A DNA stretch of 64,000 nt, taken from NCBI GenBank assembly GCA_900315245.1, contig OMYJ01000003.1, positions 237,517 to 301,516 on the forward strand, given 5' to 3'. Positions within the stretch are counted from its first letter, which is position 1, and each line of letters starts with the position of its first letter. Positions 9,106 through 18,779 of this stretch are shown one piece after another. The position numbers and the translations under genes are program-made. The DNA is from an uncultured Bacteroidales bacterium. Its GTDB lineage: Bacteria; Bacteroidota; Bacteroidia; Bacteroidales; WCHB1-69. The notes under the pieces were generated by a model. The model made no database searches and was not told the origin of the DNA. It was given only the letters and a program-made list of their open reading frames with translations.

Positions 9106-10776
9106 ATGCTAACTTCCTTACAGATAGAGAACTATGCGATTATCAGATCCCTGAAAATTCCGTTTCAAGAAGGACTGACTGCCATTACTGGTGAGACCGG
9201 CGCCGGCAAGTCCATTCTTATGGGAGCGCTCTCGCTGATTCTCGGCAACCGCGCCGACACCGACGTGCTGTTTGACAAATCCCGGAAATGTATCGTGGAA
9301 GCCGCCTTTGACATCCGCGGCTTGAATCTCCAACCCTGGTTCAACCATTTCGACCTGGATTACCAAGAGGAGACCCTCATCCGCCGTGAAATCAACGAAC
9401 ACGGCAAATCCCGCGCCTTCATCAACGACACGCCAGTTAACCTGGCCACCATGAAGACCATTGCCTCCCTTTTGGTGGACATCCACTCCCAACACCAGAC
9501 TCTGATGCTGCAAAGCGCCAGCTTCCGACTGCAACTGATCGACCAATTCGCCCAAAACCAACAACTCGTGTCCGACTACAAGCAGGCTCTGCAACAATGG
9601 CGAACCAAGAAAAATGATCTGGACACACTGAAACAGAAGTGCGAACAAGCCGCTCTGAAATACGATTATAACACGTTCACCATCGGCGAATTGGAAAAAG
9701 CGGCCATCCAACCCGACGAGCAGTCGCTTATCGAACAACGGATTAAAGAATTGTCACACGCCGAAAGTATCAAGTCGCACCTTTACAATGCCGTCATGTT
9801 GCTCTCCGAGCAGGAAGGAGACAATATCTTATATATGTTGAAGTCGGTGCAAAACGACTGCCATGCCTTGGAAAATCTTGGCGACGAGTACGATTCTTTC
9901 CGGCAACGGGTTGACAATCTGCTCGCCGAAACACAAGACCTGTCATACGAAATATCCAGAAAAAACGACAATATTGAAATCAACCCTGAAATGCTGGAAC
10001 AGCTAAACAACCGGCTGGACCTGCTTTTCTCGCTCCAAAACAAATATCACGCACGAAACAACGAAGAACTCCTGGCGTTGTTGGAAACCTTGCGTAATGA
10101 GGTGGATGCCTATTCCGACGACCGCGGACAGCTTTCCGAGATGGAACAAGAAACTGTCCTGTTGGAAAAGAAAGTTTGGGAACTGGCTAAAAACGTGACT
10201 GCTTCCCGCAAAAAGGCTATTCCTGCTTTGGTGAACGCGATGGAAGAGCGACTGCGGAAACTCGGCATGTCAGAAAGCAAATTTCGCGTTGACCTGCAAG
10301 AAACCGACGAGCTGCGTGAAACCGGCTCCGACTTGGTCACTTTCCTTTTCTCGGCCAACGCCGGCATCGCCCCCGCCGACATGTCCAAAATCGCGTCCGG
10401 CGGCGAGATGTCGCGCATCATGCTCTGTCTCAAGTCCATCATCACAGATTCCATGTATCTGCCCACTATAATTTTTGACGAGATAGACACCGGTATCTCA
10501 GGAGAGACAGCATCCAAGGTAGGACAGATGATGCAACAGCTGTCACAAAAACACCAAGTCATTGCCATCACCCATCTTCCACAGATCGCCGCACGCGGCC
10601 GTCAACACTATCTGGTTTACAAACAAGTGCTGGACAATCAGACCTACACCAACATCAAAACGCTCAACATGCAGGAACGCGAACAGATGCTTGCCACTAT
10701 GATGAGCGGCGAGAACCGTACCGAAACGGCTGTCGCCACCGCCCGCGAACTGCTCAAATCAAGTCAAAAACAATAA
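9106..10776 (+). CDS. recN: DNA repair protein RecN
   Basis: A 556-residue SMC-like ATPase that acts in double-strand break repair. The N-terminal half-ATPase has the Walker A motif GETGAGKS (29-36) and the RecN-typical LVDIHSQHQTLML. Long coiled-coil arms run from about residue 150 to 370, broken by a short hinge-like region. The C-terminal half has the ABC signature SGGEMSRIMLCLK and the Walker B segment TIIFDEIDTGISGETA. Length is normal for the family. It closes the bamD cluster and has no SOS-type operator that I can recognise. Confidence 0.96.
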   Translation: MLTSLQIENYAIIRSLKIPFQEGLTAITGETGAGKSILMGALSLILGNRADTDVLFDKSRKCIVEAAFDIRGLNLQPWFNHFDLDYQEETLIRREINEHGKSRAFINDTPVNLATMKTIASLLVDIHSQHQTLMLQSASFRLQLIDQFAQNQQLVSDYKQALQQWRTKKNDLDTLKQKCEQAALKYDYNTFTIGELEKAAIQPDEQSLIEQRIKELSHAESIKSHLYNAVMLLSEQEGDNILYMLKSVQNDCHALENLGDEYDSFRQRVDNLLAETQDLSYEISRKNDNIEINPEMLEQLNNRLDLLFSLQNKYHARNNEELLALLETLRNEVDAYSDDRGQLSEMEQETVLLEKKVWELAKNVTASRKKAIPALVNAMEERLRKLGMSESKFRVDLQETDELRETGSDLVTFLFSANAGIAPADMSKIASGGEMSRIMLCLKSIITDSMYLPTIIFDEIDTGISGETASKVGQMMQQLSQKHQVIAITHLPQIAARGRQHYLVYKQVLDNQTYTNIKTLNMQEREQMLATMMSGENRTETAVATARELLKSSQKQ

Positions 10777-10790
10777 ATTTTCTATTTATC

Positions 10791-11411
10791 ATGAAAAAAA
10801 CACTCCTGATCCTCACCGCAATACTCCTTTGCACTACTATGCAAGCCCAAAGACGGTCCTCCCCGTCCGACAGGAAATTCATCTATATGACCTCTATTGG
10901 CTATGCAACCGGAGCCGGGCAACTCACTATGGAGCAGCAAACAGTCAAAAACCGGAACTTTGACATTTCCGTCAACCAGTTGTTAGGATACCAGTTCAAC
11001 CCTTACTTCCAATTGGGTTTGGGTGCCGGATTTGACTTTTGGAAGCACACCGCCTTCATCCCCATATACTTGAACGTCACCGTGAATTTCACGAAAACCA
11101 AATTCGTACCTGTGTTTTATGCCAATATGGGGTACAGTTTCAAATGGTACGTCTCTTCCGTCCCCGAAAAGATGGACAGGGTGATTCATGGCACGATACC
11201 GGGACCGATGGGAGAGGCCGGCATCGGTTTGCGCATCAACCTCAACGAGAAACTCTCTCTCCTCATCGCCGCCTGCTATAAAAACCAATATACGGACATC
11301 CGCTACTCCATCCTGCCTCCCGATGAACAGGACTTCTCCGCCTACTTCACCAACAGTGAAAAAAAAGTACTCTACCATTTCGCCGGTGTCAGACTGGGAA
11401 TCCAATATTAG
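10791..11411 (+). CDS. Small outer-membrane beta-barrel-like protein
   Basis: A 206-residue protein with a signal peptide (about 1-20, ending TMQAQ). The mature part alternates aromatic and polar residues in strand-like stretches (for example FQLGLGAGFDFWKHTAFIPIYLNVTVNF and a closing YHFAGVRLGIQY), ending in an aromatic residue as beta-barrel proteins often do. I do not recognise a named family; small barrels of this size in Bacteroidetes are often annotated as outer membrane beta-barrel proteins. It follows recN by 14 bp and may be co-transcribed. Its TAG stop begins a period-7 sequence (TTAGCCA TTGGCTT) that leads into the repeats before xseB. Confidence 0.65.
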   Translation: MKKTLLILTAILLCTTMQAQRRSSPSDRKFIYMTSIGYATGAGQLTMEQQTVKNRNFDISVNQLLGYQFNPYFQLGLGAGFDFWKHTAFIPIYLNVTVNFTKTKFVPVFYANMGYSFKWYVSSVPEKMDRVIHGTIPGPMGEAGIGLRINLNEKLSLLIAACYKNQYTDIRYSILPPDEQDFSAYFTNSEKKVLYHFAGVRLGIQY

Positions 11412-11429
11412 CCATTGGCTTCTAATTTT

Positions 11430-11478
11430 CACCAATCACTATTCACCAATCACTATTCACAGATCACTATTCACCAAA
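11430..11478 (+). repeat. Period-7 array before xseB
   Basis: Degenerate 7-nt units of the CAATCAC/TATTCAC type are repeated about six times, forming a 14-nt direct repeat (CAATCACTATTCAC). The array runs right up to the xseB start codon and leaves no room for a conventional ribosome binding site. It belongs to a class of short arrays seen at several other gaps in this window. Confidence 0.85.
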
Positions 11479-11670
11479 ATGAAAGAAACAACATACACCG
11501 CCGCTTTCGAGGAACTGAAGGAAATTGTAGATCAGTTAGAGAATGACAGCATCAGCGTGGATGAGCTGGCTGAAAAGATGAAACGCGCCACCGAACTAAT
11601 GAAGATCTGCAAGGACAAACTGACCAAAACGGAAGAGGAAATTAACAAAACCATTTCCGAGCTGTCATAG
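11479..11670 (+). CDS. xseB: Exodeoxyribonuclease VII small subunit
   Basis: A 63-residue protein. XseB is the small subunit of exonuclease VII, which degrades single-stranded DNA and needs several XseB copies per XseA. The sequence is a typical helical hairpin: TYTAAFEELKEIVDQLEND, then SVDELAEKMKRATELMK and a charged tail. An in-frame upstream extension to 11188 overlaps the preceding gene and is not real. The start at 11479 follows the period-7 array directly. The partner gene xseA is not in the window, although in many genomes the two are adjacent. The stop codon touches the next start at 11671. Confidence 0.92.
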   Translation: MKETTYTAAFEELKEIVDQLENDSISVDELAEKMKRATELMKICKDKLTKTEEEINKTISELS

Positions 11671-12324
11671 ATGTCCACTTTCGAACTCATATCCCCTGAA
11701 ATAGAGGCTTATTGTGAGGCCCACACCACCGAAGAAACGGATTTGCTCTATCGGCTGAACCGTCAGACCCATCTGCAAACCATTAACCCCAGAATGGCTT
11801 CCGGGCAATTACAAGGACAGTTCTTGTCTTTGATCTCCAATATGATACGACCAAGACGAATTTTGGAGATCGGCACATTCACCGGCTATTCCGCATTGTG
11901 TCTGGCCACGGGACTGGCATCCGACGGCATCCTGCACACCATTGAAATCAACGAAGAATACGAAGACCGCATACGCTCCTACTTTACTGAAAGTCCTTAT
12001 AACCAGCTTATTCATCTCCACATCGGTGACGCCAGAACCATCGTCCCCTCGCTGAACGAACAATGGGACCTTGTGTTCATCGATGCAGAAAAAACCGACT
12101 ACCAAGAATACTACGAAATCGTGTTCCCGCAAGTCAGGAAAAACGGTTTTATGTTGATTGACAACACGTTATGGAATAGCAAGGTGATACATGAGATACA
12201 ACACAACGACAAAGACACCCAAGCCATATTAGCCTTCAACGACAAGGTTCAGCAAGACGGGCGCGTGCGCAACCTGCTGCTGCCTTTCCGTGACGGCATC
12301 ATGATAATAGAGAAACTGACATGA
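11671..12324 (+). CDS. Class I SAM-dependent O-methyltransferase
   Basis: A 217-residue protein of the catechol-O-methyltransferase-like (Methyltransf_3) family. It shows the SAM-binding motif [19 protein letters not shown] (about 67-85), an acidic ribose-binding segment in [12 protein letters not shown], and the metal-ligand region [17 protein letters not shown] with DNTLWNSKV further on, typical of divalent-metal-dependent O-methyltransferases. The substrate is unknown. The gene starts on the base after the xseB stop and overlaps the trmD start (ATGATG at 12321), so translation is probably coupled on both sides. Confidence 0.9.
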   Translation: MSTFELISPEIEAYCEAHTTEETDLLYRLNRQTHLQTINPRMASGQLQGQFLSLISNMIRPRRILEIGTFTGYSALCLATGLASDGILHTIEINEEYEDRIRSYFTESPYNQLIHLHIGDARTIVPSLNEQWDLVFIDAEKTDYQEYYEIVFPQVRKNGFMLIDNTLWNSKVIHEIQHNDKDTQAILAFNDKVQQDGRVRNLLLPFRDGIMIIEKLT

Positions 12325-13004
12325 TGAGAATAGACATATTGACCCTTTTCCCCGAAATGTTCCCCGGTGTTTTTGGAAGCTCCATTTTGAAACGAGCGGT
12401 TCAGAACCAATACATTGAACTCCACACGCATGACATCCGGGATTATACTTTCGACAAACACCGCCGCGCCGACGACTATCCGTTCGGGGGTGGTGCCGGC
12501 ATGGTGATGATGGTCGAGCCCATCGCTCGGTGCATTGAACAACTGCAGAGCGAACGGGAGTATGACGGCATTTTCCTGATGGCACCCGACGGCACCACCT
12601 TCAACCAGCAGAAAGCCAACGAGATGTCGCTGTTACGCAACATCATCCTGCTGTGTGGGCACTACAAAGGCGTTGACGAGCGGGTGCGGGAACTGTACAT
12701 CACCGAAGACCTCAGCATCGGCGACTACGTGCTTTCCGGCGGCGAACTGGCGGCCATGGTCATCACCGATGCCATCGCGCGCGTGATCCCCGGTGTCATC
12801 AGCGACGGCGCCTCCGCCCTCTCCGACTCCTTCCAGGACAATCTGCTCTCTGCCCCCGTCTATACACGCCCTGCCGATTTCCGCGGCCACCGAGTGCCCG
12901 ATGTGCTCCTCTCCGGCAACCAGAAACTGATTGACGAGTGGCGCATGAACCAACAATTGTCAAGAACCCAACAACGACGACCGGATCTTTTGAGCCATGA
13001 ATAA
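12321..13004 (+). CDS. trmD: tRNA (guanine(37)-N1)-methyltransferase TrmD
   Basis: A 227-residue SPOUT-class enzyme that methylates G37 next to the anticodon of some tRNAs and so prevents frameshifting. It starts with the family hallmark [12 protein letters not shown], and the trefoil-knot SAM site is seen as [13 protein letters not shown] and [11 protein letters not shown]. The C-terminal domain is present ([13 protein letters not shown]) and length is normal. It overlaps the O-methyltransferase stop by 4 bp; the second ATG at 12324 is an equally possible start. Its 3' end overlaps the next gene by 8 bp. It is not in the rpsP-rimM-trmD-rplS group usual in many other phyla. Confidence 0.96.
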   Translation: MMRIDILTLFPEMFPGVFGSSILKRAVQNQYIELHTHDIRDYTFDKHRRADDYPFGGGAGMVMMVEPIARCIEQLQSEREYDGIFLMAPDGTTFNQQKANEMSLLRNIILLCGHYKGVDERVRELYITEDLSIGDYVLSGGELAAMVITDAIARVIPGVISDGASALSDSFQDNLLSAPVYTRPADFRGHRVPDVLLSGNQKLIDEWRMNQQLSRTQQRRPDLLSHE

Positions 13005-14247
13005 ACTCTCCGCATATTGGTCCTCGCTACGCACTCCTGATGTCTATTTCAACATCAGCTATGCTGTTATGATGCTCATGATGGTGCTCCTTCCTTTCAC
13101 GGTTTACTTTATGTGGCCCATCGGCGTGACCCTGCTGGTTTTCTGGATATGCCAATGGAACTGGCGTGAAAAGTGGGAGAACTTCAAGCAAAACGACGGC
13201 ATCCCTTACGGATTTTTTCTGCTTGGTATATGCCTCATACCGCTGTTAGGGTTCATCAATTCCGAAAACATGCCTATTGCATGGCGCACCTTTGAATGTC
13301 ACCTCTGGTTTTTCATCACCCCGCTGGTTTTCCTCACCACCTCCCCTAAACTTTGGACCAAGAGACATTTCGACACTCTTTTGATCTTGTTCTCGACAAG
13401 CGTGACTTTACTTATCCTCTTTTTCATTTTTCGGGGAATTCACAGAACCTTCGAAACAGGAGAGATAATATACCTATTCAATAACTTATTCTGTTCTAAA
13501 TGGCATCATGCATACGTCGCCTTACACGTCACTTTTGTTTATATTCTTATCTTCCATTACTTGATCAATAACAGCCCCTACATACCGGCAAAAAGGAAAA
13601 TACTACTCTATATAACCTCATTTATCCTAATAACAGGTATTTTCTTCTTATATTCCAGAGCCGGAATTCTTATCTTTTTGCTCATCCATCTGCTATGGTG
13701 CGTTTATGCCATCTACAGAAAACCCTCACGCTGGAAACCTATCTTTGGAATCTCCTTCGTTGTTTTTGCTTTTTTTTCCGTTATGATTACCAATTCTCCA
13801 ATCAACCGGTTTACAGAATACACTATGAACATACAGAAAAAAAATGACGACACAACCGACCCAAGGCTTATCATTTGGCAAGCGGCTTTGGAAGGAATTG
13901 AAGAGAATCTTCCTTGGGGCGTGGGTACCGGTGATGGAAACGATATTATTGTTGAAAAATACCACGAAAATGGCCATTGGGGTAACTCGAACCACTCCTA
14001 CAACGCGCACAACCAATTCCTCTCCGCCCTTCTTACCAACGGCATCCCCGGTCTCATTATTTTACTTCTCTATTTCTACGCCCCTTTAGGCCTGGCAATC
14101 AAACATCGTGATATGCTACTCCTTTCAATATTCCTGCTGATGACCCTTAACTGCTTGGTGGAATGCATGTTCGACCGACGCGCCGGAGTTGATTTCTTCG
14201 CTGTTATGATCCCGCTACTGGTGCTGAGATGCAAAGCCGATCAATGA
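12997..14247 (+). CDS. O-antigen ligase/polymerase-like membrane protein
   Basis: A 416-residue integral membrane protein with about ten or more hydrophobic segments. The large periplasmic loop (about residues 265-345) carries [26 protein letters not shown] and [12 protein letters not shown], matching the Wzy_C/O-antigen ligase family loop with its histidine in AHNQF. Such proteins join or polymerise lipid-linked glycans on the periplasmic face. The exact substrate is unknown; no polysaccharide locus surrounds it. It overlaps trmD by 8 bp. Its TGA stop is the first triplet of the downstream TGAACAA heptamer repeat. Confidence 0.85.
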   Translation: MNKLSAYWSSLRTPDVYFNISYAVMMLMMVLLPFTVYFMWPIGVTLLVFWICQWNWREKWENFKQNDGIPYGFFLLGICLIPLLGFINSENMPIAWRTFECHLWFFITPLVFLTTSPKLWTKRHFDTLLILFSTSVTLLILFFIFRGIHRTFETGEIIYLFNNLFCSKWHHAYVALHVTFVYILIFHYLINNSPYIPAKRKILLYITSFILITGIFFLYSRAGILIFLLIHLLWCVYAIYRKPSRWKPIFGISFVVFAFFSVMITNSPINRFTEYTMNIQKKNDDTTDPRLIIWQAALEGIEENLPWGVGTGDGNDIIVEKYHENGHWGNSNHSYNAHNQFLSALLTNGIPGLIILLLYFYAPLGLAIKHRDMLLLSIFLLMTLNCLVECMFDRRAGVDFFAVMIPLLVLRCKADQ

Positions 14248-14356
14248 ACAATGAACAATGAACAATGTACAATGTATAATGTACAATCCCCAATTATCAA
14301 TTATCAATTATCAACTATCAATTCACTAATCACTATTCACTATTCACAATTCACCA
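14245..14356 (+). repeat. Period-7 arrays between ligase-like gene and esterase
   Basis: Three consecutive period-7 blocks fill the whole gap: GAACAAT-type units (starting at the ligase stop codon), ATTATCA-type units, and CACTATT-type units. The last block runs up to the esterase ATG. There is no promoter match or hairpin that explains the sequence. Confidence 0.88.
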
Positions 14357-15292
14357 ATGACAAAAAAGACCCTTACCCTTCTTCTGCTGTTATTTAGTAT
14401 TACCAACCTTTTTGCACAAGAAAAGGAAACGTATCTTTACGCTGAGAAGGACACCTCGAAACTATATCTCGACGTTTACGTTCCAAAAGTGCAAAATGAG
14501 CAGCAAGCTTGCTTGTTTTTCGTCTTCGGGGGCGGCTTCGTGGGCGGGAAACGCGACGACAACCAAGTGCAAAAGATCAAGGAGTATTATACGGACAAAG
14601 GCTATGTGGTCGTTGCCATTGACTACCGGCTGGGGATGCGCGGCCAGTCGAACTATTCGGCACTGATCGCCTTGAAGAAGTTCGAGGCGGCCATCTACAT
14701 GGCTGCCGAAGACCTTATCTCCGCACTGGATTACACCCTGAAGAACCTGACAGACACGAAGGAATACAAAATCAACCCGAAGAACATCCTTGTGATGGGC
14801 AGCAGCGCGGGTGCCATCACCGCCCTGCAGGCCGACTATGCACTTTGCAACGGCTACTTGAACAGCAACATCCTGCCTGCCGATTTCCGTCTGGCCGGGG
14901 TCATCTCATACGCCGGGGCAATCTTCTCCACGCATGGGAAGCCCAAATACAAGAACCACACTCCCGCCCCCACTTTGCTCTGCCACGGCACGGAAGACCG
15001 TTTGGTGAATTACAAGAAAACGCAGATCGCCAACATCGGCTTTTTCGGCTCCGACGCCATCGCCAAACAGTTCAAGAAAAACGGATACAGCTATCACATC
15101 CGCCGCTATCCCGGACTCGGGCACCAAGTGGCCGGCCTTTACAACGACGAATTCGCATTCATCGACCAATTCATTTCCGAACAGGTCTTCGCTGACACTC
15201 ACATACAAATTGACGAAACCTATTACAACGCAGACATCGAACCCCAATGGATGAACCTGCGTGTCCGCGACCTTAAGAAAGTGGGACAATAA
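14357..15292 (+). CDS. Secreted alpha/beta-hydrolase (esterase/lipase-like)
   Basis: A 311-residue protein with a signal peptide (about 1-20, ending NLFAQ). It has an alpha/beta-hydrolase core of the carboxylesterase/BD-FAE type. The oxyanion-hole segment is FVFGGGFVGG (a variant of HGGG), the nucleophile elbow is GSSAGA (serine about residue 150), the acidic residue is in CHGTEDRLVNY and the histidine is in LGHQVAG. An ester of sugar, lipid or peptide could be the substrate. The start is preceded directly by a CACTATTCAC-type array. It converges on the T9SS type B gene. Confidence 0.85.
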   Translation: MTKKTLTLLLLLFSITNLFAQEKETYLYAEKDTSKLYLDVYVPKVQNEQQACLFFVFGGGFVGGKRDDNQVQKIKEYYTDKGYVVVAIDYRLGMRGQSNYSALIALKKFEAAIYMAAEDLISALDYTLKNLTDTKEYKINPKNILVMGSSAGAITALQADYALCNGYLNSNILPADFRLAGVISYAGAIFSTHGKPKYKNHTPAPTLLCHGTEDRLVNYKKTQIANIGFFGSDAIAKQFKKNGYSYHIRRYPGLGHQVAGLYNDEFAFIDQFISEQVFADTHIQIDETYYNADIEPQWMNLRVRDLKKVGQ

Positions 15293-15296
15293 AACT

Positions 15297-15387
15297 TTGG
15301 CTATTGGCTGTTAGCTGTTGGCTGTTAAATTGTTTCTATGCCAAAAGCTAAGAGCCAAAAGCTAAGAGCTAAAAGCCAAAAGCCAGA
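15297..15387. repeat. Inverted period-7 array between convergent genes
   Basis: The left arm has TTGGCTG/TTAGCTG-type 7-nt units (about 15297-15328) and the right arm has AAAAGCC/AAGAGCT-type units (about 15342-15387). The arms are largely complementary, so a long imperfect stem can form between the convergent stops. It could serve as a bidirectional terminator, although no clear T-tract follows. Confidence 0.8.
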
Positions 15388-15388
15388 C

Positions 15389-18322
15389 TTACCTCACCAG
15401 CGTCACCGTGCCCGGATATTCCATCTCCTCACCGTTGAGATTGACCAACCTGATTTTATAGACATACACCCCTTCGGGGCACATCTGTCCGTGTTTGTTG
15501 CGACCATCCCAGTAATCGTACGGGTTTTTCGTGGAGAATATCAACAAGCCTGAGCGGTCGAAAATCTGCATGGAATAGTTATCGGGATCGACACCTTCGC
15601 CCTGCGGGGCAAACCTTTCGTTCAATCCATCGCCATCCGGGGTGAAAGCATTGGGGATATAGAAGAAGTAGGGGACTTTGACCGACACTCTTGCCTTGAC
15701 AGAATCCACGCAGCCGAACGTATCTATAGCCGTCATCGTGATGGTGTAGAAGCCGGAGCGCGTGTAATCGTGTGTGGGTTCGTTCAAATCCTGAATAATG
15801 TTGACGTTGGAGAAGGCATCCCCGAAATTCCATATCAATTGGGGATAGTCATCGGAGGTGTTCGTACACTGCACCGAACCAATTCCGTTTTCCACGAAGA
15901 TTTCCGTAGGATAGGCGGTGAATGAGGGCTGGGGCAAGGGCATCACCACCACAGTGAACGTGTCACTGACATCGCAGTCGCCAACCATAGTGGCCGTTGC
16001 CACATAATCCGTGGTGATTTGGGGAGAAACTGTAATGACGGTATCTTTATCATTGAAGATTGTGTTATCCGCAACGGTACTCCATTTGAACTTGTTGGTG
16101 TCAGGGTGCGTAGCCTCGAGGGTATAGGACTTTCCGAGACAGATGGAATCCGTATCCGAAACGGAATTCCTGCCCGTGATGGTAGGCATCACCAACTCAG
16201 TGATGGCCACCTTCACCGAATCGCGCCGCGTGCAGCTGTTCTCAAACTTCACTGTCACGTAATAGGTGGCGGTATCTATGCCGACAGGTGCGCACACCGT
16301 GTCAATGGCAAAGGTGTCCTTCTTGCTTGAGCTCCACGTGTAGCCGCCGTAAAGGGCCGCACCAATGTTCAGGGAAGGATCTATCTCCACGGTCAGGAAC
16401 ACAGAATCGCCGGGACAAACAGGCGTGTTCCCGTTACTGCTTACCGGCTTGATTTTGGGGATGTTCACGTTGATAATAGTGGTGTCAAGTTTGACAATCT
16501 CATCAAGAGCTGCATTAATATACCTATATTCAGAGATATACATAGTGGTATCTGTTGGACTTACTGTGATAATGCGATTTGTTCTGGCATGCGGATCGTA
16601 GCTGATAATGTGGTTTGCATCCACCGTGTCCTTATACCAAGTCAATTCACCATTTTCGTCCAATGGGGTAATAGGTGTAAAGCGCCATGCTTCGCCATTG
16701 TTGACAGTCCATGTGGAATTAAAATTACGCCCAGGCACAGTCAAGATTTGCGAGGATGTTTTGTTCTGCAATCCGATAACGCCCAAACCATCGTTCCAAG
16801 AAGTACAGCAAGCACGGTGTTTAATATACACGTCAATAATACAGGTTCCCTCATAAAATACCATCTGATAGGTGTTATACATATTGGAGCCTTGGGAACA
16901 GCAACTGAACAATCCCATATTATTATAATTGAACAAAAAAGCTCGACATGGATATTGTCCTACCACCCCATAGTTAATTGTTCCGTTCTGACTACAGCTA
17001 TTATTATTAGGATTAATATCTTCATACACTTCATAAGCAGAGTGAGCATAAAAATAAGGTGGGGTAGAATATGGTGGAGTTGTAGGTGGAACATATGTAT
17101 CCCACTCGCAAAAACTCCCAGCGGAATGAGGATTAAAGGAGATAATTCCGTTAGAGCTTGGATATAATGTAGTAAATCGATTACCGAAAAAGCTGAAAGA
17201 AAAAGGCAAATTTACCGCTCCCAGCCACTCATCATCCGTATTGGCATCCACAATATTAGGCCCTGCATCATATCCAAATAGCATTTCTTCCTCATTATAC
17301 GGTATCTGCTTAACCGTATAGTCATTGGTGTATTGTCCAGTAGCAATCACATTAGCTTGAAGCACGACCACCGGTTTGGAGCAATCGAACTCAATCACTT
17401 TCGGATCTGGAGAGTCAGCGTAGAGACCCCCTGGGATATTTGTCACCGAAGGGCAAGGATTTCCGTCTTCACTCTCAAACAGCTCCGCCTGTTGGGAAAT
17501 GATGGCTCTCCATCCTGATTTGTTGTTATCAGCATTACCGCCACTTACATACTCAAACGCAAGCGTACCGGTAGAAGAAAAGAAAATTGGGGGCATATTA
17601 TTGGTTGTGGCATCCAACGTGGAGGTGCAAAACTGTCCAATCAATCGTCTGTTTGCTACATCATTGTATTGGCCATCATATATCTTCAGCACCCCGCCCA
17701 CCGAAAACTGAGTAAACTCGCACTTGATATGCGTGCCCAACGGGGAGGTGAATTCAGTAAAATTATTAACCGATGCACCATTTGCATTAATATTTCCAGT
17801 GCCACCAGCATCATAGAAGATGGCATTACTGGTAACTACAGTAGTATATTCCCCATAGTTGATTTCCAAAGGAACGGTGTCATAGGCATACACCTGTGCT
17901 TTCCAACCATCCTGCAAACCGGGAATGTTCATCGAATCGGAATGAAACACAAAGGTCATTGTTTTTCCCGATGCCAAATGTTCCCTCGGGGAGTTCACAA
18001 GATTATAGTACCCAACTAAATGGTTATTATCACACTGGGAAGCGTCTCCATCAAAGAGCCACAGCGTATCACCGTCACCCATGGCAAATTCTTCAAACAA
18101 GACATACAATTTCGTGGTACTCATATTGGTACGCAACGTAATAGTATCGCGCAAACCTTGGGCAAAATAACCCGTGCCACCGGGATCGTAAAAATACCTC
18201 GGCTGGTCATCAATGTCGCCCACAAATGAAGTAGTTCCCATGATAATGTCACCTTGTCCCGCAACCTTTTGCCAAGGGACAAACAGCAGCAGCAGTATGC
18301 TTATTTTAAGTAGTTTTTTCAT
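15389..18322 (-). CDS. Secreted CUB/PKD protein with T9SS type B sorting domain
   Basis: A 977-residue protein exported by Sec (signal about 1-22) and then by the type IX system. Two CUB-like domains (about 23-155 and 155-290) contain GDTLWLFDGD and GGVLKIYDGQYND. A middle region (about 300-560) with FGNRFTTLYPSSNGIISFNP resembles nidogen/NIDO-type folds. Ig-like modules follow (about 590-790), then a PKD domain (about 800-880; LIWNFGDAFS). The C-terminal gliding-motility-associated (CHU_C, type B) domain has FYIPNAFTPDGDGLNERF and ends in VYVYKIRLVNLNG. Surface attachment or binding of glycans and proteins is likely, but no enzyme domain is seen. It is transcribed alone and converges on the esterase gene. 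Confidence 0.88.
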   Translation of the reverse strand: MKKLLKISILLLLFVPWQKVAGQGDIIMGTTSFVGDIDDQPRYFYDPGGTGYFAQGLRDTITLRTNMSTTKLYVLFEEFAMGDGDTLWLFDGDASQCDNNHLVGYYNLVNSPREHLASGKTMTFVFHSDSMNIPGLQDGWKAQVYAYDTVPLEINYGEYTTVVTSNAIFYDAGGTGNINANGASVNNFTEFTSPLGTHIKCEFTQFSVGGVLKIYDGQYNDVANRRLIGQFCTSTLDATTNNMPPIFFSSTGTLAFEYVSGGNADNNKSGWRAIISQQAELFESEDGNPCPSVTNIPGGLYADSPDPKVIEFDCSKPVVVLQANVIATGQYTNDYTVKQIPYNEEEMLFGYDAGPNIVDANTDDEWLGAVNLPFSFSFFGNRFTTLYPSSNGIISFNPHSAGSFCEWDTYVPPTTPPYSTPPYFYAHSAYEVYEDINPNNNSCSQNGTINYGVVGQYPCRAFLFNYNNMGLFSCCSQGSNMYNTYQMVFYEGTCIIDVYIKHRACCTSWNDGLGVIGLQNKTSSQILTVPGRNFNSTWTVNNGEAWRFTPITPLDENGELTWYKDTVDANHIISYDPHARTNRIITVSPTDTTMYISEYRYINAALDEIVKLDTTIINVNIPKIKPVSSNGNTPVCPGDSVFLTVEIDPSLNIGAALYGGYTWSSSKKDTFAIDTVCAPVGIDTATYYVTVKFENSCTRRDSVKVAITELVMPTITGRNSVSDTDSICLGKSYTLEATHPDTNKFKWSTVADNTIFNDKDTVITVSPQITTDYVATATMVGDCDVSDTFTVVVMPLPQPSFTAYPTEIFVENGIGSVQCTNTSDDYPQLIWNFGDAFSNVNIIQDLNEPTHDYTRSGFYTITMTAIDTFGCVDSVKARVSVKVPYFFYIPNAFTPDGDGLNERFAPQGEGVDPDNYSMQIFDRSGLLIFSTKNPYDYWDGRNKHGQMCPEGVYVYKIRLVNLNGEEMEYPGTVTLVR

Positions 18323-18605
18323 TTATGCAAAGTTTGTTTATATAACGAAAAAGGCGGGGGATTGTTACAGTTAGGAAGGAGATTTATTTGTGCCACAACA
18401 CGTCGCACCATTCCGTTTGGCCTCCCTCCTCTGCCGAAAACAACACGCATTACCGACAACCACTGCCCTGACAAAAAAGCGATGCGCCGACCGGCAAAAC
18501 GGAACCCAGTACCCGCAAGGGCACGCGACAACCTCAAGCAGAGCCACCAACCAAAACACAAAATTACAAAAAATTCCCGAATGTGTTTTTATTTCAAAAA
18601 AAGTG
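18323..18605. other. Gap without a supported gene
   Basis: Between the T9SS type B gene and the tRNA promoter. Overlapping open frames of up to about 116 codons exist on both strands, but none has a start context or family resemblance, and one runs across the tRNA. No repeat or hairpin was recognised. It probably holds the upstream region of the - strand gene. Confidence 0.5.
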
Positions 18606-18613
18606 TATTTTTG
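18606..18613 (+). promoter_or_regulatory. Promoter -7 element for tRNA-Pro
   Basis: TATTTTTG followed by C fits TAnnTTTG and lies 15 bp before the mature tRNA 5' end. The -33 region is not a clear match. Confidence 0.6.
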
Positions 18614-18628
18614 CAGCCGCAAATCGGA

Positions 18629-18701
18629 CGGGGTGTGGCGCAGTTGGTAGCGCGCTACGTTCGGGACGTAGAGGCCGGAAGTTCGAGTCTTCTCACCCCG
18701 A
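18629..18701 (+). tRNA. tRNA-Pro (anticodon CGG)
   Basis: A 73-nt cloverleaf. The acceptor stem pairs CGGGGTG (18629-18635) with CACCCCG (18694-18700), and the discriminator base is A. The anticodon arm is CTACG-TTCGGGA-CGTAG, giving anticodon CGG, which reads the CCG proline codon. The T-arm GGAAG-TTCGAGT-CTTCT is present. CCA is not encoded, so the 3' end must be added by CCA-transferase. Confidence 0.95.
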
Positions 18702-18710
18702 CTTTTCTGT

Positions 18711-18740
18711 AGGGCTGTCACAATGTGGCAGCCCTGTTTT
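18711..18740 (+). terminator. Terminator after tRNA-Pro
   Basis: AGGGCTG (18711-18717) pairs with CAGCCCT (18729-18735), with inner CAC/GTG pairing and a three-base loop. A GTTTT tract follows. It ends the tRNA transcript just before the promoter of the next gene. Confidence 0.75.
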
Positions 18741-18753
18741 GTATAAATTTATG

Positions 18754-18761
18754 TATCTTTG
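18754..18761 (+). promoter_or_regulatory. Promoter -7 element for the YwqK-like gene
   Basis: TATCTTTG followed by C fits TAnnTTTG. The ATG at 18780 lies 18 bp downstream, so the TTG at 18759 within this element is not a start. Confidence 0.65.
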
Positions 18762-18779
18762 CCGCCAAATTTTGAAAAT

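Noticed and set aside
18371..18721. 116-codon frames on both strands before tRNA-Pro
   Set aside because: They overlap the tRNA and its promoter and have no recognisable start or family.
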